NCBI RefSeq assembly: GCF_039566955.1
Contig: NZ_CP154796.1
Location: 2,604,001-2,668,000 of the forward strand
Reading direction: 5' to 3'
Length of the DNA stretch: 64,000 nucleotides
Source of the DNA: Micromonospora sp. DSM 45708
Lineage (GTDB): Bacteria > Actinomycetota > Actinomycetes > Mycobacteriales > Micromonosporaceae
Shown here one piece after another: positions 7,586 through 16,322 of this stretch; position 1 is the first letter of the stretch, and each line of letters starts with the position of its first letter. The position numbers and the translations under genes were made by a program. The notes under the pieces are model-generated. The model saw only the letters and a list, made by a program, of their open reading frames with translations, had not been told where the DNA came from and searched no databases.

Positions 7586-9303
7586 GCGACCCGCTGCTGT
7601 TCCACCCGCACCGCTACGACCCCGCCGACCTGGACGACACGTCACGCCGGCTGCTGCGGGCCACGATCGACTGGTTCGAGACGCGGGGCAAGCGCGCGCT
7701 CGTCGAGAGCTACCACGCCCGCGAGTGGTACGCCGACTTCCTCGACTTCGCCGCCCGGGAAGGGCTCTTCGCCACGTTCCTCACCCCGTCCGCCGACGGC
7801 GGCGGCGACGCCGACAAGCGCTGGGACACCGCCCGCAACGCGGCGCTCAGCGAGATCCTCGGCTTCTACGGGCTCGGCTACTGGTACACCTGGCAGGTCA
7901 CCGTGCTCGGCCTCGGGCCGGTGTGGCAGAGCGGCAACGCCGCCGCCCGGGCCCGCGCCGCCGAGCTGCTCGACCAGGGCCACGTGATGGCGTTCGGCCT
8001 CTCCGAACGGCCGCACGGCGCCGACATCTACGCCACCGACATGCTGCTCACCCCCGACGACGCGGGCGGCTTCCGGGCCACCGGCGGCAAGTACTACATC
8101 GGCAACGGCAACGTCGCCGGCCTGGTCTCGGTCTTCGGCCGGCGCGCCGACGTCGAAGGCCCCGAGGGGTACGTGTTCTTCGCCGCCGACAGCCGGCACC
8201 CGGCGTACCGGCTGGTCCGCAACGTGGTCGCCGCCCAGATGTACGTCTCCGAGTTCCGGCTGGAGGACTACCCGGTGCGCGCCGAGGACGTGCTGCACAC
8301 CGGCCCGGCCGCGTTCGACGCCGCGCTCAACACGGTCAACGTCGGTAAGTTCAACCTCTGCACCGCGTCCGTCGGCATCTGCGAGCACGCCATGTACGAG
8401 GCGGTCACCCACGCCCACGGCCGGGTGCTCTACGGCCGGCGGGTCACCGACTTCCCGCACGTGCGCCGCGAGCTGACCGACGCGTACGCCCGGCTGGTCG
8501 CGATGAAGCTGTTCAGCGACCGGGCGGTCGACTACTTCCGCTCGGCCGGCCCGGACGACCGGCGGTACCTGCTGTTCAACCCGATGACCAAGATGAAGGT
8601 CACCACCGAGGGCGAGAAGGTGATCGACCTGCTCTGGGACGTCATCGCCGCCAAGGGTTTCGAGGCCGACACCTACTTCGACAAGGCCGCCAAGGACATC
8701 CGTGGCCTGCCGAAGCTGGAGGGCACCGTGCACGTCAACCTGGCGCTGATCCTCAAGTTCATGCCGAACTATCTGTTCCGGCCGCAGCCCCACCCGGCGG
8801 TGCCGACCCGGCGCGACGCGACCGACGACGCGTTCCTGTTCCGGCAGGGCCCGGCCCGTGGCCTCGGCGCGATCCGCTTCCACGACTGGCGCGCCGCGTA
8901 CGACGCGCACGCCCACCTGCCCACCGTGGCCCGGTTCCGGGAGCAGGCCGACGGCCTGGTCGCGCTGCTCGCCGCACACGCGCCGGACGAGACGCAGCAG
9001 CGCGACCTGGACTTCCTGCTCACCATCGGCCAGCTCTTCGCGCTCGTGGTCTACGGGCAGCTCGTCCTGGAACAGGCGGAGCTGACCGGCCTCGATCCGG
9101 ACCTGCTCGGCGAGATCTTCGACGTGCTGGTCCGGGACTTCTCCGGCTACGCCACCGAGCTGCACGGCAAGCCGGCCACCACCGACGAGCAGGCCGCCTG
9201 GGCGCTCGCCCACGTCCGCCGCCCGGTGGTCGACGCCGACCGCACGGCCCGGGTGTGGCAGCGGGTGGCCGACCTGGCCGGCGCGTACGAGATGCGGCCC
9301 TGA
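7582..9303 (+). CDS. Acyl-CoA dehydrogenase family protein
   Basis: 573-residue flavoprotein. The middle contains the family's FAD/substrate region (MAFGLSERPHGADIY and RATGGKYYIGNG), followed by the helical C-terminal dehydrogenase domain (GICEHAMYEAVTHAHGR, then VIDLLWDVIAAKGFEA). It should oxidise an acyl-CoA to the 2-enoyl-CoA in the cytoplasm; chain specificity is not evident. It is longer than the about 380-residue short-chain enzymes because of extra C-terminal sequence. GTG 7582 overlaps the PadR stop, making a two-gene operon. Confidence 0.82.
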   Translation: MSDPLLFHPHRYDPADLDDTSRRLLRATIDWFETRGKRALVESYHAREWYADFLDFAAREGLFATFLTPSADGGGDADKRWDTARNAALSEILGFYGLGYWYTWQVTVLGLGPVWQSGNAAARARAAELLDQGHVMAFGLSERPHGADIYATDMLLTPDDAGGFRATGGKYYIGNGNVAGLVSVFGRRADVEGPEGYVFFAADSRHPAYRLVRNVVAAQMYVSEFRLEDYPVRAEDVLHTGPAAFDAALNTVNVGKFNLCTASVGICEHAMYEAVTHAHGRVLYGRRVTDFPHVRRELTDAYARLVAMKLFSDRAVDYFRSAGPDDRRYLLFNPMTKMKVTTEGEKVIDLLWDVIAAKGFEADTYFDKAAKDIRGLPKLEGTVHVNLALILKFMPNYLFRPQPHPAVPTRRDATDDAFLFRQGPARGLGAIRFHDWRAAYDAHAHLPTVARFREQADGLVALLAAHAPDETQQRDLDFLLTIGQLFALVVYGQLVLEQAELTGLDPDLLGEIFDVLVRDFSGYATELHGKPATTDEQAAWALAHVRRPVVDADRTARVWQRVADLAGAYEMRP

Positions 9304-9353
9304 GCGGCGAAACCGGCGGGCGGGCCGCCCGCCCGACCGGGTAGGTTGCACGG

Positions 9354-9896
9354 ATGTTCGCGCTTGCCCTGACCGACGACGCCGAGCTGCGACCGTTGCA
9401 GCCCTGGCACGCCGACGAGTTCCTCGCCAACCTCGACCGCTGCCGGGAGCACATCGCACCCTGGGTCGGCGCGTCCTTCGTGGCCACCGACGCCGAGTCG
9501 GCCCGTCGGGTCCTCCAGGCGTACGCCGACCGGTGGGCCCGCGACGACGGCGGGATCTGGGGCATCTGGCAGCGCGGCACGCTCGTCGGCGGCGTGCTGC
9601 TGGTGTCGCTGAGCGCCGCCCGTGGGGTGTGCGAGGCCGGCTGCTGGCTGGAGGCGGAGGCCCAGGGCCAGGGCCTGGTCACCCGGGCCGCCCGGGTGGT
9701 CATCGACTGGGCGGTCCGGGAGCGCGGCATCCACCGCGTCGAGTGGGTGACCCGGGCCGGCAACGAGCGCAGCGTCGCGGTGGCCCGCCGGCTCGGCATG
9801 CGACGTGACGGTGTGCTCCGGGGCGCCGCGCCGGTGCCGGAGGGCCGCGCCGACATGGAGGTCTGGTCGGTGCTGGCGCCGGAGTGGACCGCCTGA
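9354..9896 (+). CDS. GNAT family N-acetyltransferase (RimJ/RimL type)
   Basis: 180-residue acetyltransferase with the layout of ribosomal-protein and small-molecule N-acetyltransferases: ELRPLQPWHADEFLANLDR near the N-terminus, GGVLLVSLS in the core strand, the acetyl-CoA loop region EAQGQGLVTRAARVVIDWA, and RVEWVTRAGNERSVAVARR plus LGMRRDGVLRG at the end. The substrate is unknown. ATG 9354 follows GTAGGTTGCACGG with no clear Shine-Dalgarno, suggesting a leaderless or short-leader transcript. Confidence 0.85.
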   Translation: MFALALTDDAELRPLQPWHADEFLANLDRCREHIAPWVGASFVATDAESARRVLQAYADRWARDDGGIWGIWQRGTLVGGVLLVSLSAARGVCEAGCWLEAEAQGQGLVTRAARVVIDWAVRERGIHRVEWVTRAGNERSVAVARRLGMRRDGVLRGAAPVPEGRADMEVWSVLAPEWTA

Positions 9897-9933
9897 GCGG
9901 GTTCTTGTCGTACCCGGACGTCAACATGTGTCC

Positions 9934-10344
9934 ATGGCTGTCCCCGCACTGGCCGACCGGTCCCCCCAGCCGCGCGCCCTGCCGCTGCGCGAGGTCCGCA
10001 CCCGGCTCACCCAACTCGTCTCCCTCGCCGAGCTGACCGACACCGTCACCGTCGTCACCCGTGACGGCGACCCCCGCCCGATCGCCGCGATCGTGCCCGC
10101 CCCGGCCGCCCGCACCGGGGCCCAGGCCCGGGCCGACGCGGAGCGGGTCGCCGCGATCAGCGCCGGCTGGGCCCGCCGCCTGGAGGAGCTGCACCGGCAG
10201 TCCAGCCGGCGGCACGCCGCCGAGCTGCGCGCCCTCACCGACGCGCTCGCCGAGGCGTGGGCCGAGCTGGATCGGCGCGCGCCGGCCGGCGACGCGGCGC
10301 TCACCCGTCTCAGGGCCGCCCACGCCGACCTGCTGCGCCCCTGA
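9934..10344 (+). CDS. Phd/YefM-like antitoxin-type protein without a visible toxin
   Basis: 136 residues. The first half (LPLREVRTRLTQLVSLAE, then TVVTRDGDPRPIAAIVP) matches the Phd/YefM DNA-binding fold. The second half is a charged, Arg/Ala-rich helix (residues about 55-125) where a toxin-binding tail would be. No PIN, RelE or Doc-like gene follows; the next 300 bases are non-coding repeats. It may be an orphan antitoxin or a regulator derived from one. ATG 9934 is chosen; GTG 9928 is two codons upstream. Confidence 0.6.
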   Translation: MAVPALADRSPQPRALPLREVRTRLTQLVSLAELTDTVTVVTRDGDPRPIAAIVPAPAARTGAQARADAERVAAISAGWARRLEELHRQSSRRHAAELRALTDALAEAWAELDRRAPAGDAALTRLRAAHADLLRP

Positions 10345-10420
10345 CCGGCCGGCTCGACCGACGCCCGCGGCCCGGGCGCCACGCGCGCCGTCGCCCGGAT
10401 CGTCCGCACCACACGTCCGC

Positions 10421-10477
10421 CCCGGGAACGCCGGTCCGCCCGGGAACGCCGCCCCGGGAACGCCGGTCCGCCCGGGA
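10421..10477. repeat. Short direct repeat in the 309-bp gap 10345-10653
   Basis: A 25-base GC-rich block at 10421-10445 is repeated exactly at 10453-10477, with CCCGGGAACGCC as the recurring core (three copies) and a fourth diverged copy (CCCGGGAGCG) at the end. The gap between the Phd-like gene and the haloperoxidase stop holds no convincing gene on either strand. The repeats look like slippage-prone spacer DNA between convergent genes. Confidence 0.7.
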
Positions 10478-10653
10478 GCGCGGCGTCCGACCTCGGCGGC
10501 GCCGCCGTGCCGCGCGCACCCCCCGTGGCGCGCGGCACGACGGCTGTCCGAACGGCGGCTCGATGGCCGCCGCGGTCCAGGTCCATCCGGCCGGTCCATG
10601 TCCGACGGCCCGGTCCGGGTTTCCCCGGTGTGGTTCGGGGCTGCCGGGCCGGG

Positions 10654-12078
10654 TCAGGGCGCGACCGGGCCGGCGGCGGCGCCGGCGCGCAGCCCGTGCG
10701 CGGCGAGGTCGTCGGCCACCTCCAGGCCGAGGCGCACCCCGCCGACGTTCTGCCCGAGGTCGACCCGGCCGTCGTCGTCCAGCGCGAACGCGTCGAACGA
10801 CCAGTGCACGCCCAGGTACACCCGGCTCAGGCCGTTCTCCTCGATCATCTGCCACAACCCGTCCGGGAAGCGGCGGGCCCAACGCGGCCGGACGGCACCG
10901 GTGTTGTCCACGTTGACGCCGTTCAGCTCGTCCGAGACGAACTCCAGCCCGTCGGCGAGGTCGTCCGCGCCGCGCCCGCCCCGCCCGTAGAACCGGCGCA
11001 CCGTCTGCAACGCCGCCGCGCCGAACGTGGCGTGGCCGGAGGGGTACGCCGGGAAGTTCGGCGTCCGGTTCTTCTCCCCGACGCTGTTGGTGTTCGGCGC
11101 GCCCAGCGGCAACCAGCCGATGTCCCCGGCCGGGTCGAGTGCGGCGTCACCGGTGGCGGTCGGCCCCAGCGAACTGTCGTGCTCCCGGATGCCGAGCACC
11201 GGACGCCACAGGTCGTGGCGGTACTTCTCCGTCCAGCAGAGGATGCCGGCGTCGGCCATCGCGGCGTTGACGAGCGCGAAGAGCCGCGCGTTGCGGGCCG
11301 TGTCGTTGCCCTGGGCCCGGGCGACGGCGCGGACGATCTGGTTGTAGAACCGGGGCGGGGTGCCGATGCCACGGGCGCCGTCGTAGGCCCAGAACAGCCC
11401 GACGGCGGTCTCGGCGGCGGTGCGGCGCGGCAGCCGGTCCGGCAGCGTGCCGGTCAGGTGCGGCGCGATGCCCTTGCCGCGTACCTGGCGCAGCGCCCGC
11501 TCGTACGCCCGGTCACCCGGGCGTGGCGGTGCGTCGAGCTGGTGGCGGGTGGTCACCGCGAAGCAGTGTGACCGCGCGCCGTAGAAGGGCGCGTGATAGC
11601 CCTGCCCCGGGTTGTCCGGGTCGACGCGGTGGTGCTGACGCGCCAGCGACGGCACGTAGCCGTCCTCGCCGAGACCGGGGTCGGCGGCCCGCAGCCGCAG
11701 CACCTCCTCGGCGACCCGCCGGCCGTAGGCGTGCCCGGCCGCGTCGTGCTTGCCGGCGACCAGGCCCGCGGCGAGGTGCCGAGACTCGAAGAACGCCCGC
11801 TGCGCCGGGTGGAGGGCGGCCAGCGTGGTCCGGGCCGCCGCCGCGACGGCGCTGTCCGGGTCGGCGTCGGCCGGTGGCTCCGGCAGCCGGTCGCCCAGCC
11901 ACGGCTCGTACGCCCCGGTGAGACCGACGTACGCGTCGTGCATGGCCAGGTGGACGACGGCCAGCGCGCGGGCGCTGCCCACCGGCCCCTGCGACTGCGC
12001 CTCGGTGGCGTCGCCCGTGGTGTGGGTGACCCGGTTCGCCTCCAGGGCCACCTCGTTCCAGTACAGGATCTGATCCAC
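10654..12078 (-). CDS. Vanadium-dependent haloperoxidase
   Basis: 474-residue enzyme of the vanadium haloperoxidase/PAP2 superfamily, which uses vanadate and H2O2 to oxidise halides. The vanadate-binding signature is present: Lys and Arg in EKYRHDLWRP, the Ser-Gly-His of PAYPSGHATFG, and Arg plus His in RVYLGVHWSFDA. GTG 12078 is chosen because GGGGGAA sits six bases upstream and homologous sequence begins with the helix that follows; the frame stays open to 12426 but that part lies across a hairpin and has no family similarity. No secretion signal is seen from this start. It is transcribed alone, with an inverted repeat just before the ribosome site. Confidence 0.85.
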   Translation of the reverse strand: MDQILYWNEVALEANRVTHTTGDATEAQSQGPVGSARALAVVHLAMHDAYVGLTGAYEPWLGDRLPEPPADADPDSAVAAAARTTLAALHPAQRAFFESRHLAAGLVAGKHDAAGHAYGRRVAEEVLRLRAADPGLGEDGYVPSLARQHHRVDPDNPGQGYHAPFYGARSHCFAVTTRHQLDAPPRPGDRAYERALRQVRGKGIAPHLTGTLPDRLPRRTAAETAVGLFWAYDGARGIGTPPRFYNQIVRAVARAQGNDTARNARLFALVNAAMADAGILCWTEKYRHDLWRPVLGIREHDSSLGPTATGDAALDPAGDIGWLPLGAPNTNSVGEKNRTPNFPAYPSGHATFGAAALQTVRRFYGRGGRGADDLADGLEFVSDELNGVNVDNTGAVRPRWARRFPDGLWQMIEENGLSRVYLGVHWSFDAFALDDDGRVDLGQNVGGVRLGLEVADDLAAHGLRAGAAAGPVAP

Positions 12079-12090
12079 GATTTCCCCCGT

Positions 12091-12141
12091 CGTGATCCGT
12101 TGTCGAATGGCGGCGGCAATGCCGTTCCGCAACGGATCACG
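12091..12141 (-). promoter_or_regulatory. 12-bp perfect inverted repeat ahead of the haloperoxidase
   Basis: CGTGATCCGTTG (12091-12102) and CAACGGATCACG (12130-12141) are perfect complements around 27 bases. On the minus strand the second arm ends just before the GGGGGAA ribosome site of the haloperoxidase. It could be an operator or an mRNA stem that controls ribosome access. The rest of the gap 12142-12425 has no gene I can support. Confidence 0.6.
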
Positions 12142-12425
12142 GGTGCGGGAGAAATGGGCGCGCGTCAGCACGTCCGGAATGCCGTCCGGACCGGTGACGT
12201 GCGGAAAGCTGTTCCCCGTCGAGCCCCCGTTGCGAACCGGCGTCCACTGCTCGGGTGGTCCGCCGCGCCGTCGTCGAAACTGCGAATCGACGTCGGCTCG
12301 TCCATGGTTGCGGCGGCCGGCACGAGGGGTCAAGGCGAGACGAGGCAAAATGTGGCCACTGTCGGGGAGTAAGCAGTCGAGCAATTCGGTGCAACCGAAT
12401 GGCGGGTGCGCGTAGCCGCAGGTCA

Positions 12426-12465
12426 CGACGACGCCCGGGCGGTCGGGGCCACCCGGGCGTCGTCG
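12426..12465 (-). terminator. Rho-independent-like terminator of pgi
   Basis: A perfect 14-bp stem, CGACGACGCCCGGG (12426-12439) with CCCGGGCGTCGTCG (12452-12465), has a 12-base loop and lies 7 bases after the pgi stop. No T-run is seen, which is normal for high-GC actinomycetes. It separates pgi from the haloperoxidase. Confidence 0.8.
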
Positions 12466-12472
12466 GTGGAGG

Positions 12473-14107
12473 TCAGCTCCGGCCGCGCTCGGCGCGGTAG
12501 CGGCGGATCAGCTCCGCGGTGGAGGTGTCCACCTCGGCCAGGTCCGGGTCCGCCCCGGTGAGCTTCGGCGCGAGCTGGTTGGCCATCACCTTGCCCAACT
12601 CCACGCCCCACTGGTCGAAGGCGTTGATGTCCCAGACCGCGGCCTCGGTGAAGACGATGTGCTCGTAGAGCGCGATGAGCTGGCCCAGTGTCGCCGGGGT
12701 GAGCTTCGGGGCCAGGATCGAGGTGGTCGGGTGGTTGCCCGCCATCACCCGGTGCGGCACCACCTCGGCCGCGGTGCCCTCGGCCTCCACCTGCTCGCGG
12801 GTCCGTCCGAAGGCCAGCGCGGCGGTCTGGGCGAAGAAGTTCGACATGAACAGGTCGTGCATGTCGCCGAGGTCGTGGTTGGGTCGGCTGAACGCGATGA
12901 AGTCCGCCGGGATCAGCCGGGTGCCCTGGTGGATGAGCTGGTAGAAGGCGTGTTGACCGTTGGTGCCGGGCTCGCCCCAGAAGATCTCCCCGGTCGGGTA
13001 CGTGGCCGGCGAGCCGTCGACGCGTACCGACTTGCCGTTGCTCTCCATGGTGAGCTGCTGGAGGTAGGCCGGGAACCGGTGCAGGTACTGCGCGTACGGC
13101 AGCACGGCGTGGGTCTCCGCGCCGAGGAAGTCCGTGTACCAGACGTTGAGCAACCCGAGCAGCGCCGGCACGTTGCGCTCGACCGGGGTGGAGCGGAAGT
13201 GCTCGTCGACGGCGTGGTAGCCGGCCAGCATCTCGCGGAACCGGTCCGGGCCGATCGCCAGCATCACCGACAGCCCGACCGCCGACGGCAGCGAGTACCG
13301 GCCACCCACCCAGTCCCAGAAGCCGAACATGTTCTCCGGGTCGATGCCGAAGTCGCGGACCCGCTGCTCGTTGGTGCTGACCGCGACGAAGTGCCGGGCG
13401 ACGGCGTCGTCGTCGGCGTCCAGGCCGGCGAGCAGCCAGCGTCGTGCCTGGTCGGCGTTGGCCAGCGTCTCCTGGGTGGAGAACGTCTTCGAGACCACCA
13501 CGAACAACGTGCGGGCCGGGTCCAGGTCGGCGGTCTTGTCGTGGATGTCGGTCGGGTCGATGTTGGACACGAACCGGCAGCTGATCCCCGCGTCCCGGTA
13601 CGCCTTCAACGCCTCGTACGCCATCACCGGGCCGAGGTCGGAACCGCCGATGCCGATGTTGACCACGGTGGTGATCCGCTCGCCGGTGTGGCCGCGCCAC
13701 CCGCCGGAGCGCACCCGGTCGGCGAACGCCGACATCCGGTCCAGCACGGCGTGCACGTCGGCGACGACGTCCTGGCCGTCCACGCGCAGCGTGGCGTCCC
13801 GGGGCAGGCGCAGCGCGGTGTGCAGCACGGCCCGGTCCTCGGTGACGTTGATGTGTCGGCCGGCGAACATGGCCGTGATCCGGTCGGCGAGGCCGACCCG
13901 CTCGGCGAGCGCGGTGAGCAACGCGACCGTCTCGTCGGTGACCAGGTTCTTGCTGTAGTCCACGTACAGGTCGGCGACCTCGCCGGTGAGCCGCTCGCCC
14001 CGCTGCCCGTCGGCGGCGAAGAGGTCGCGCAGGTGGGTGGCGCGCATCGCCTCGGCGTGCTTGCGCAGCGCCTGCCATTCGTCGGTGGTGGTGACGTCCA
14101 CAGCCAT
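12473..14107 (-). CDS. pgi: Glucose-6-phosphate isomerase
   Basis: 544 residues, close to the usual 545-550. It interconverts glucose-6-phosphate and fructose-6-phosphate in the cytoplasm. Family blocks appear in order: [76 protein letters not shown] (catalytic His region) and a C-terminal [13 protein letters not shown] 14107 (MAVDVTTT) is used; AAGGAG lies about 13 bases upstream. It is monocistronic and divergent from the ABC exporter at 14349 across a 241-base gap. Confidence 0.95.
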   Translation of the reverse strand: MAVDVTTTDEWQALRKHAEAMRATHLRDLFAADGQRGERLTGEVADLYVDYSKNLVTDETVALLTALAERVGLADRITAMFAGRHINVTEDRAVLHTALRLPRDATLRVDGQDVVADVHAVLDRMSAFADRVRSGGWRGHTGERITTVVNIGIGGSDLGPVMAYEALKAYRDAGISCRFVSNIDPTDIHDKTADLDPARTLFVVVSKTFSTQETLANADQARRWLLAGLDADDDAVARHFVAVSTNEQRVRDFGIDPENMFGFWDWVGGRYSLPSAVGLSVMLAIGPDRFREMLAGYHAVDEHFRSTPVERNVPALLGLLNVWYTDFLGAETHAVLPYAQYLHRFPAYLQQLTMESNGKSVRVDGSPATYPTGEIFWGEPGTNGQHAFYQLIHQGTRLIPADFIAFSRPNHDLGDMHDLFMSNFFAQTAALAFGRTREQVEAEGTAAEVVPHRVMAGNHPTTSILAPKLTPATLGQLIALYEHIVFTEAAVWDINAFDQWGVELGKVMANQLAPKLTGADPDLAEVDTSTAELIRRYRAERGRS

Positions 14108-14348
14108 CGGGTCGATCTTCTCCTTCACGACGGGCGGTCGGCGGGCCTTCGCCGGCGACCCCACCAGCCTGCCATCCGGGGCCGGTTACCGCGACGCGAC
14201 CCGACATCGCCCACCTGGTGGGCGCGTCCCACGCCGCGTCGAGCCCGACACGAGCCTGGAACGTCCGTTCGACACGCCGGTCACCGGCTGACACCTGTCG
14301 ATTGCCGAAAGTAATATCCTGCTGCCCGGTCCCCGTGTGGGAGGTGCC

Positions 14349-16289
14349 ATGCCAGGAGTGGTCCACCCTCGTCCCCCGTCCGACCCGGACGAGCCGGCCG
14401 GTGAGTCGGCGCTGCCGGAGCTGGTCGATCCGCACTGGATGCACCGGGCCACCGAGCTGGCCCACACCGGCTTCTGGTCGGTGGCCCGTCGGCTGCCCGC
14501 GCTGGTCCGCGAGGCGGTCGGTCTGGCCTGGGCGACCAGCCGCCGGGACACCGCGGCGTCGCTCGGCCTCAACGTGGCCGCCGGGGTGCTCACCACGCTC
14601 GGCCTGCTCGCCACCACGGGGGTGCTCCAGCAGCTTTTCGCGGCCGGTCCGACGCCGGCCCGGATCCGGGCGGCGCTGCCCGCCCTGGTGCTGGCCGCGG
14701 CGGCCGTCACCACGCGGGGCGCGCTGACCGTCGCGGCCGGATGGGCGCAGGCCCGGCTCATCCCGCAGATCAACTACGCGGTGGAGCGGCGGCTGTTCGA
14801 GACCACCTCCGCGGTCGAGCTGGCCGCTTTCGACGACGCCGGGTTCGCCGAGGAGATGGACCGCGCCCGCGACCGCGGGCTGGCCGAGGCCGGGTCCCTG
14901 GTCGACGACACGGTCAACCTGGTCACCGGCGTGGTGGGGGTGGTGGCCACCGCCGTCGCGGTGGCCGTCATCCACCCGTCGCTGCTGCCCTGCCTGCTCG
15001 TCGCCGCCGCGCCGGAGGCGGTGACGGCGGTGCGGATGGCCCGCCGGCAGCACGTCGACTGGCTCGCCCGGATCACCCGGCGCCGCCGCAAGTGGATGCT
15101 CGCCGACCTGATGGCCAACCGGCACACGGCGGCCGAGATCCGCGCCTACCAGATGCGCGACTTCCTGCTCTCGGAGTACCGCCTGATGACGCGTCTGGAG
15201 ACCCGGGCCGAGCTGCGTCTGGCCCGGGCTCAGACGATCACCCGGGGCGTCGGCCTGTCCGCCACCGGAATCGCCACGTTCGGGCTCTACCTCGTGCTGG
15301 GCGCGTTGCTCATGGGGGGCGTGGTGGCGCTCGCGGCGGCGGCCACCGCGCTGCTCGCCCTCCAGTCCGCGCGTGGCAGCCTGCGCACCGCGATCTTCGC
15401 CACCAACTCGCTCTACGAGGACGCCCTCTACTACCAGGACTACCGGGACTTCCTCGACCGGGCCGACCGGCGGGTCCCGGCCGGTGGCGAGCGGCCGGTC
15501 GACGGGTTCGACCGCATGGAGCTCGACCGGGTCAGCCTGCGGTACCCGGACACCGAGGGCGTCGCCGTCGACGAGGTCAGCCTCACGGTCCGGCGCGGCG
15601 AGGTGGTCGCGCTGGTGGGGGAGAACGGCTCCGGCAAGACCACGCTGGCCAAGCTGATCGCCGGCCTCTACCGGCCCACCGACGGCACCATCCGCTGGGA
15701 CGGGGTGGACATCGCCGAGCTGGACCCGCGCCAGGTCGCCGCCCAGGTCGCGGTGATGAGCCAGGACTGGTGGAAGTTCCCGTTCACCGCTCGGCAGAAC
15801 ATCCGGGTCGGTCGCCACGACCGGGGCGGGCGGCCCGGTCCCACCGTGGAGGCCGCCGCCCGGGACGCCGCCGCGCACGACATGATCAGCGAGCTGCCGT
15901 TCGGGTACGACACGCTGCTGGACCGGCAGTTCAAGGACGGTCAGGACCTGTCGGGCGGGCAGTGGCAGCGGCTGGTGGCCGCCCGCAGCCTCTACCGCGA
16001 CGCCCGGCTGCTGATCTGCGACGAGCCCTCCGCCGCGCTGGACGCGCGCGCCGAGCACGCCCTCTTCGCGCACCTGCGGCGGCACCCGGAACGGGCCGTC
16101 GTGCTGATCACCCACCGGCTGGCCAACGTGCGGCACGCCGATCGGATCTTCGTGCTGGATCACGGTCGCCTCGTCCAGCAGGGCGACCACGGCACGCTGA
16201 TGGCCTCCGACGGCCCCTACCGGCAGCTGTTCGAGCTACAGGCGGCCGGTTACCTGGCCGGCACCGTCGAGCCGGCCGTCGAGCGTTGA
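14349..16289 (+). CDS. ABC exporter, fused membrane and ATPase domains
   Basis: 646 residues: a membrane domain (about residues 45-360) with roughly six hydrophobic segments, then an ATPase domain with Walker A GENGSGKTT (near residue 425), signature LSGGQWQRL and Walker B LLICDEPSAALD. Half-transporters of this type act as dimers. The Q-loop region MSQDWWKFPFTARQNIR is typical of actinobacterial exporters linked to peptide or natural-product pathways, but no biosynthetic gene lies beside it, so the cargo is unknown. GGGAGG is five bases before ATG 14349. A lipoprotein gene follows after 33 bases. Confidence 0.85.
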   Translation: MPGVVHPRPPSDPDEPAGESALPELVDPHWMHRATELAHTGFWSVARRLPALVREAVGLAWATSRRDTAASLGLNVAAGVLTTLGLLATTGVLQQLFAAGPTPARIRAALPALVLAAAAVTTRGALTVAAGWAQARLIPQINYAVERRLFETTSAVELAAFDDAGFAEEMDRARDRGLAEAGSLVDDTVNLVTGVVGVVATAVAVAVIHPSLLPCLLVAAAPEAVTAVRMARRQHVDWLARITRRRRKWMLADLMANRHTAAEIRAYQMRDFLLSEYRLMTRLETRAELRLARAQTITRGVGLSATGIATFGLYLVLGALLMGGVVALAAAATALLALQSARGSLRTAIFATNSLYEDALYYQDYRDFLDRADRRVPAGGERPVDGFDRMELDRVSLRYPDTEGVAVDEVSLTVRRGEVVALVGENGSGKTTLAKLIAGLYRPTDGTIRWDGVDIAELDPRQVAAQVAVMSQDWWKFPFTARQNIRVGRHDRGGRPGPTVEAAARDAAAHDMISELPFGYDTLLDRQFKDGQDLSGGQWQRLVAARSLYRDARLLICDEPSAALDARAEHALFAHLRRHPERAVVLITHRLANVRHADRIFVLDHGRLVQQGDHGTLMASDGPYRQLFELQAAGYLAGTVEPAVER

Positions 16290-16322
16290 CCTCCAGCTCA
16301 CGCGTGGGGCAGGATCGTCGGG

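Noticed and set aside
9934..10344. Complete toxin-antitoxin module
   Set aside because: Only the Phd-like half is present; no toxin-type gene adjoins it on either side.
10421..10477. Transposon end repeats
   Set aside because: Direct short repeats only, without inverted ends, target duplication or transposase.
12079..12426. N-terminal extension of the haloperoxidase to an upstream start
   Set aside because: The extension crosses an inverted repeat, has no family similarity, and the GTG at 12078 has a strong ribosome site.
12423..16190. A very long minus-strand open frame across pgi and the ABC exporter
   Set aside because: It is a GC-rich shadow: Arg/Pro/Gly-rich translation with no domains, while pgi and the exporter are clear in other frames.
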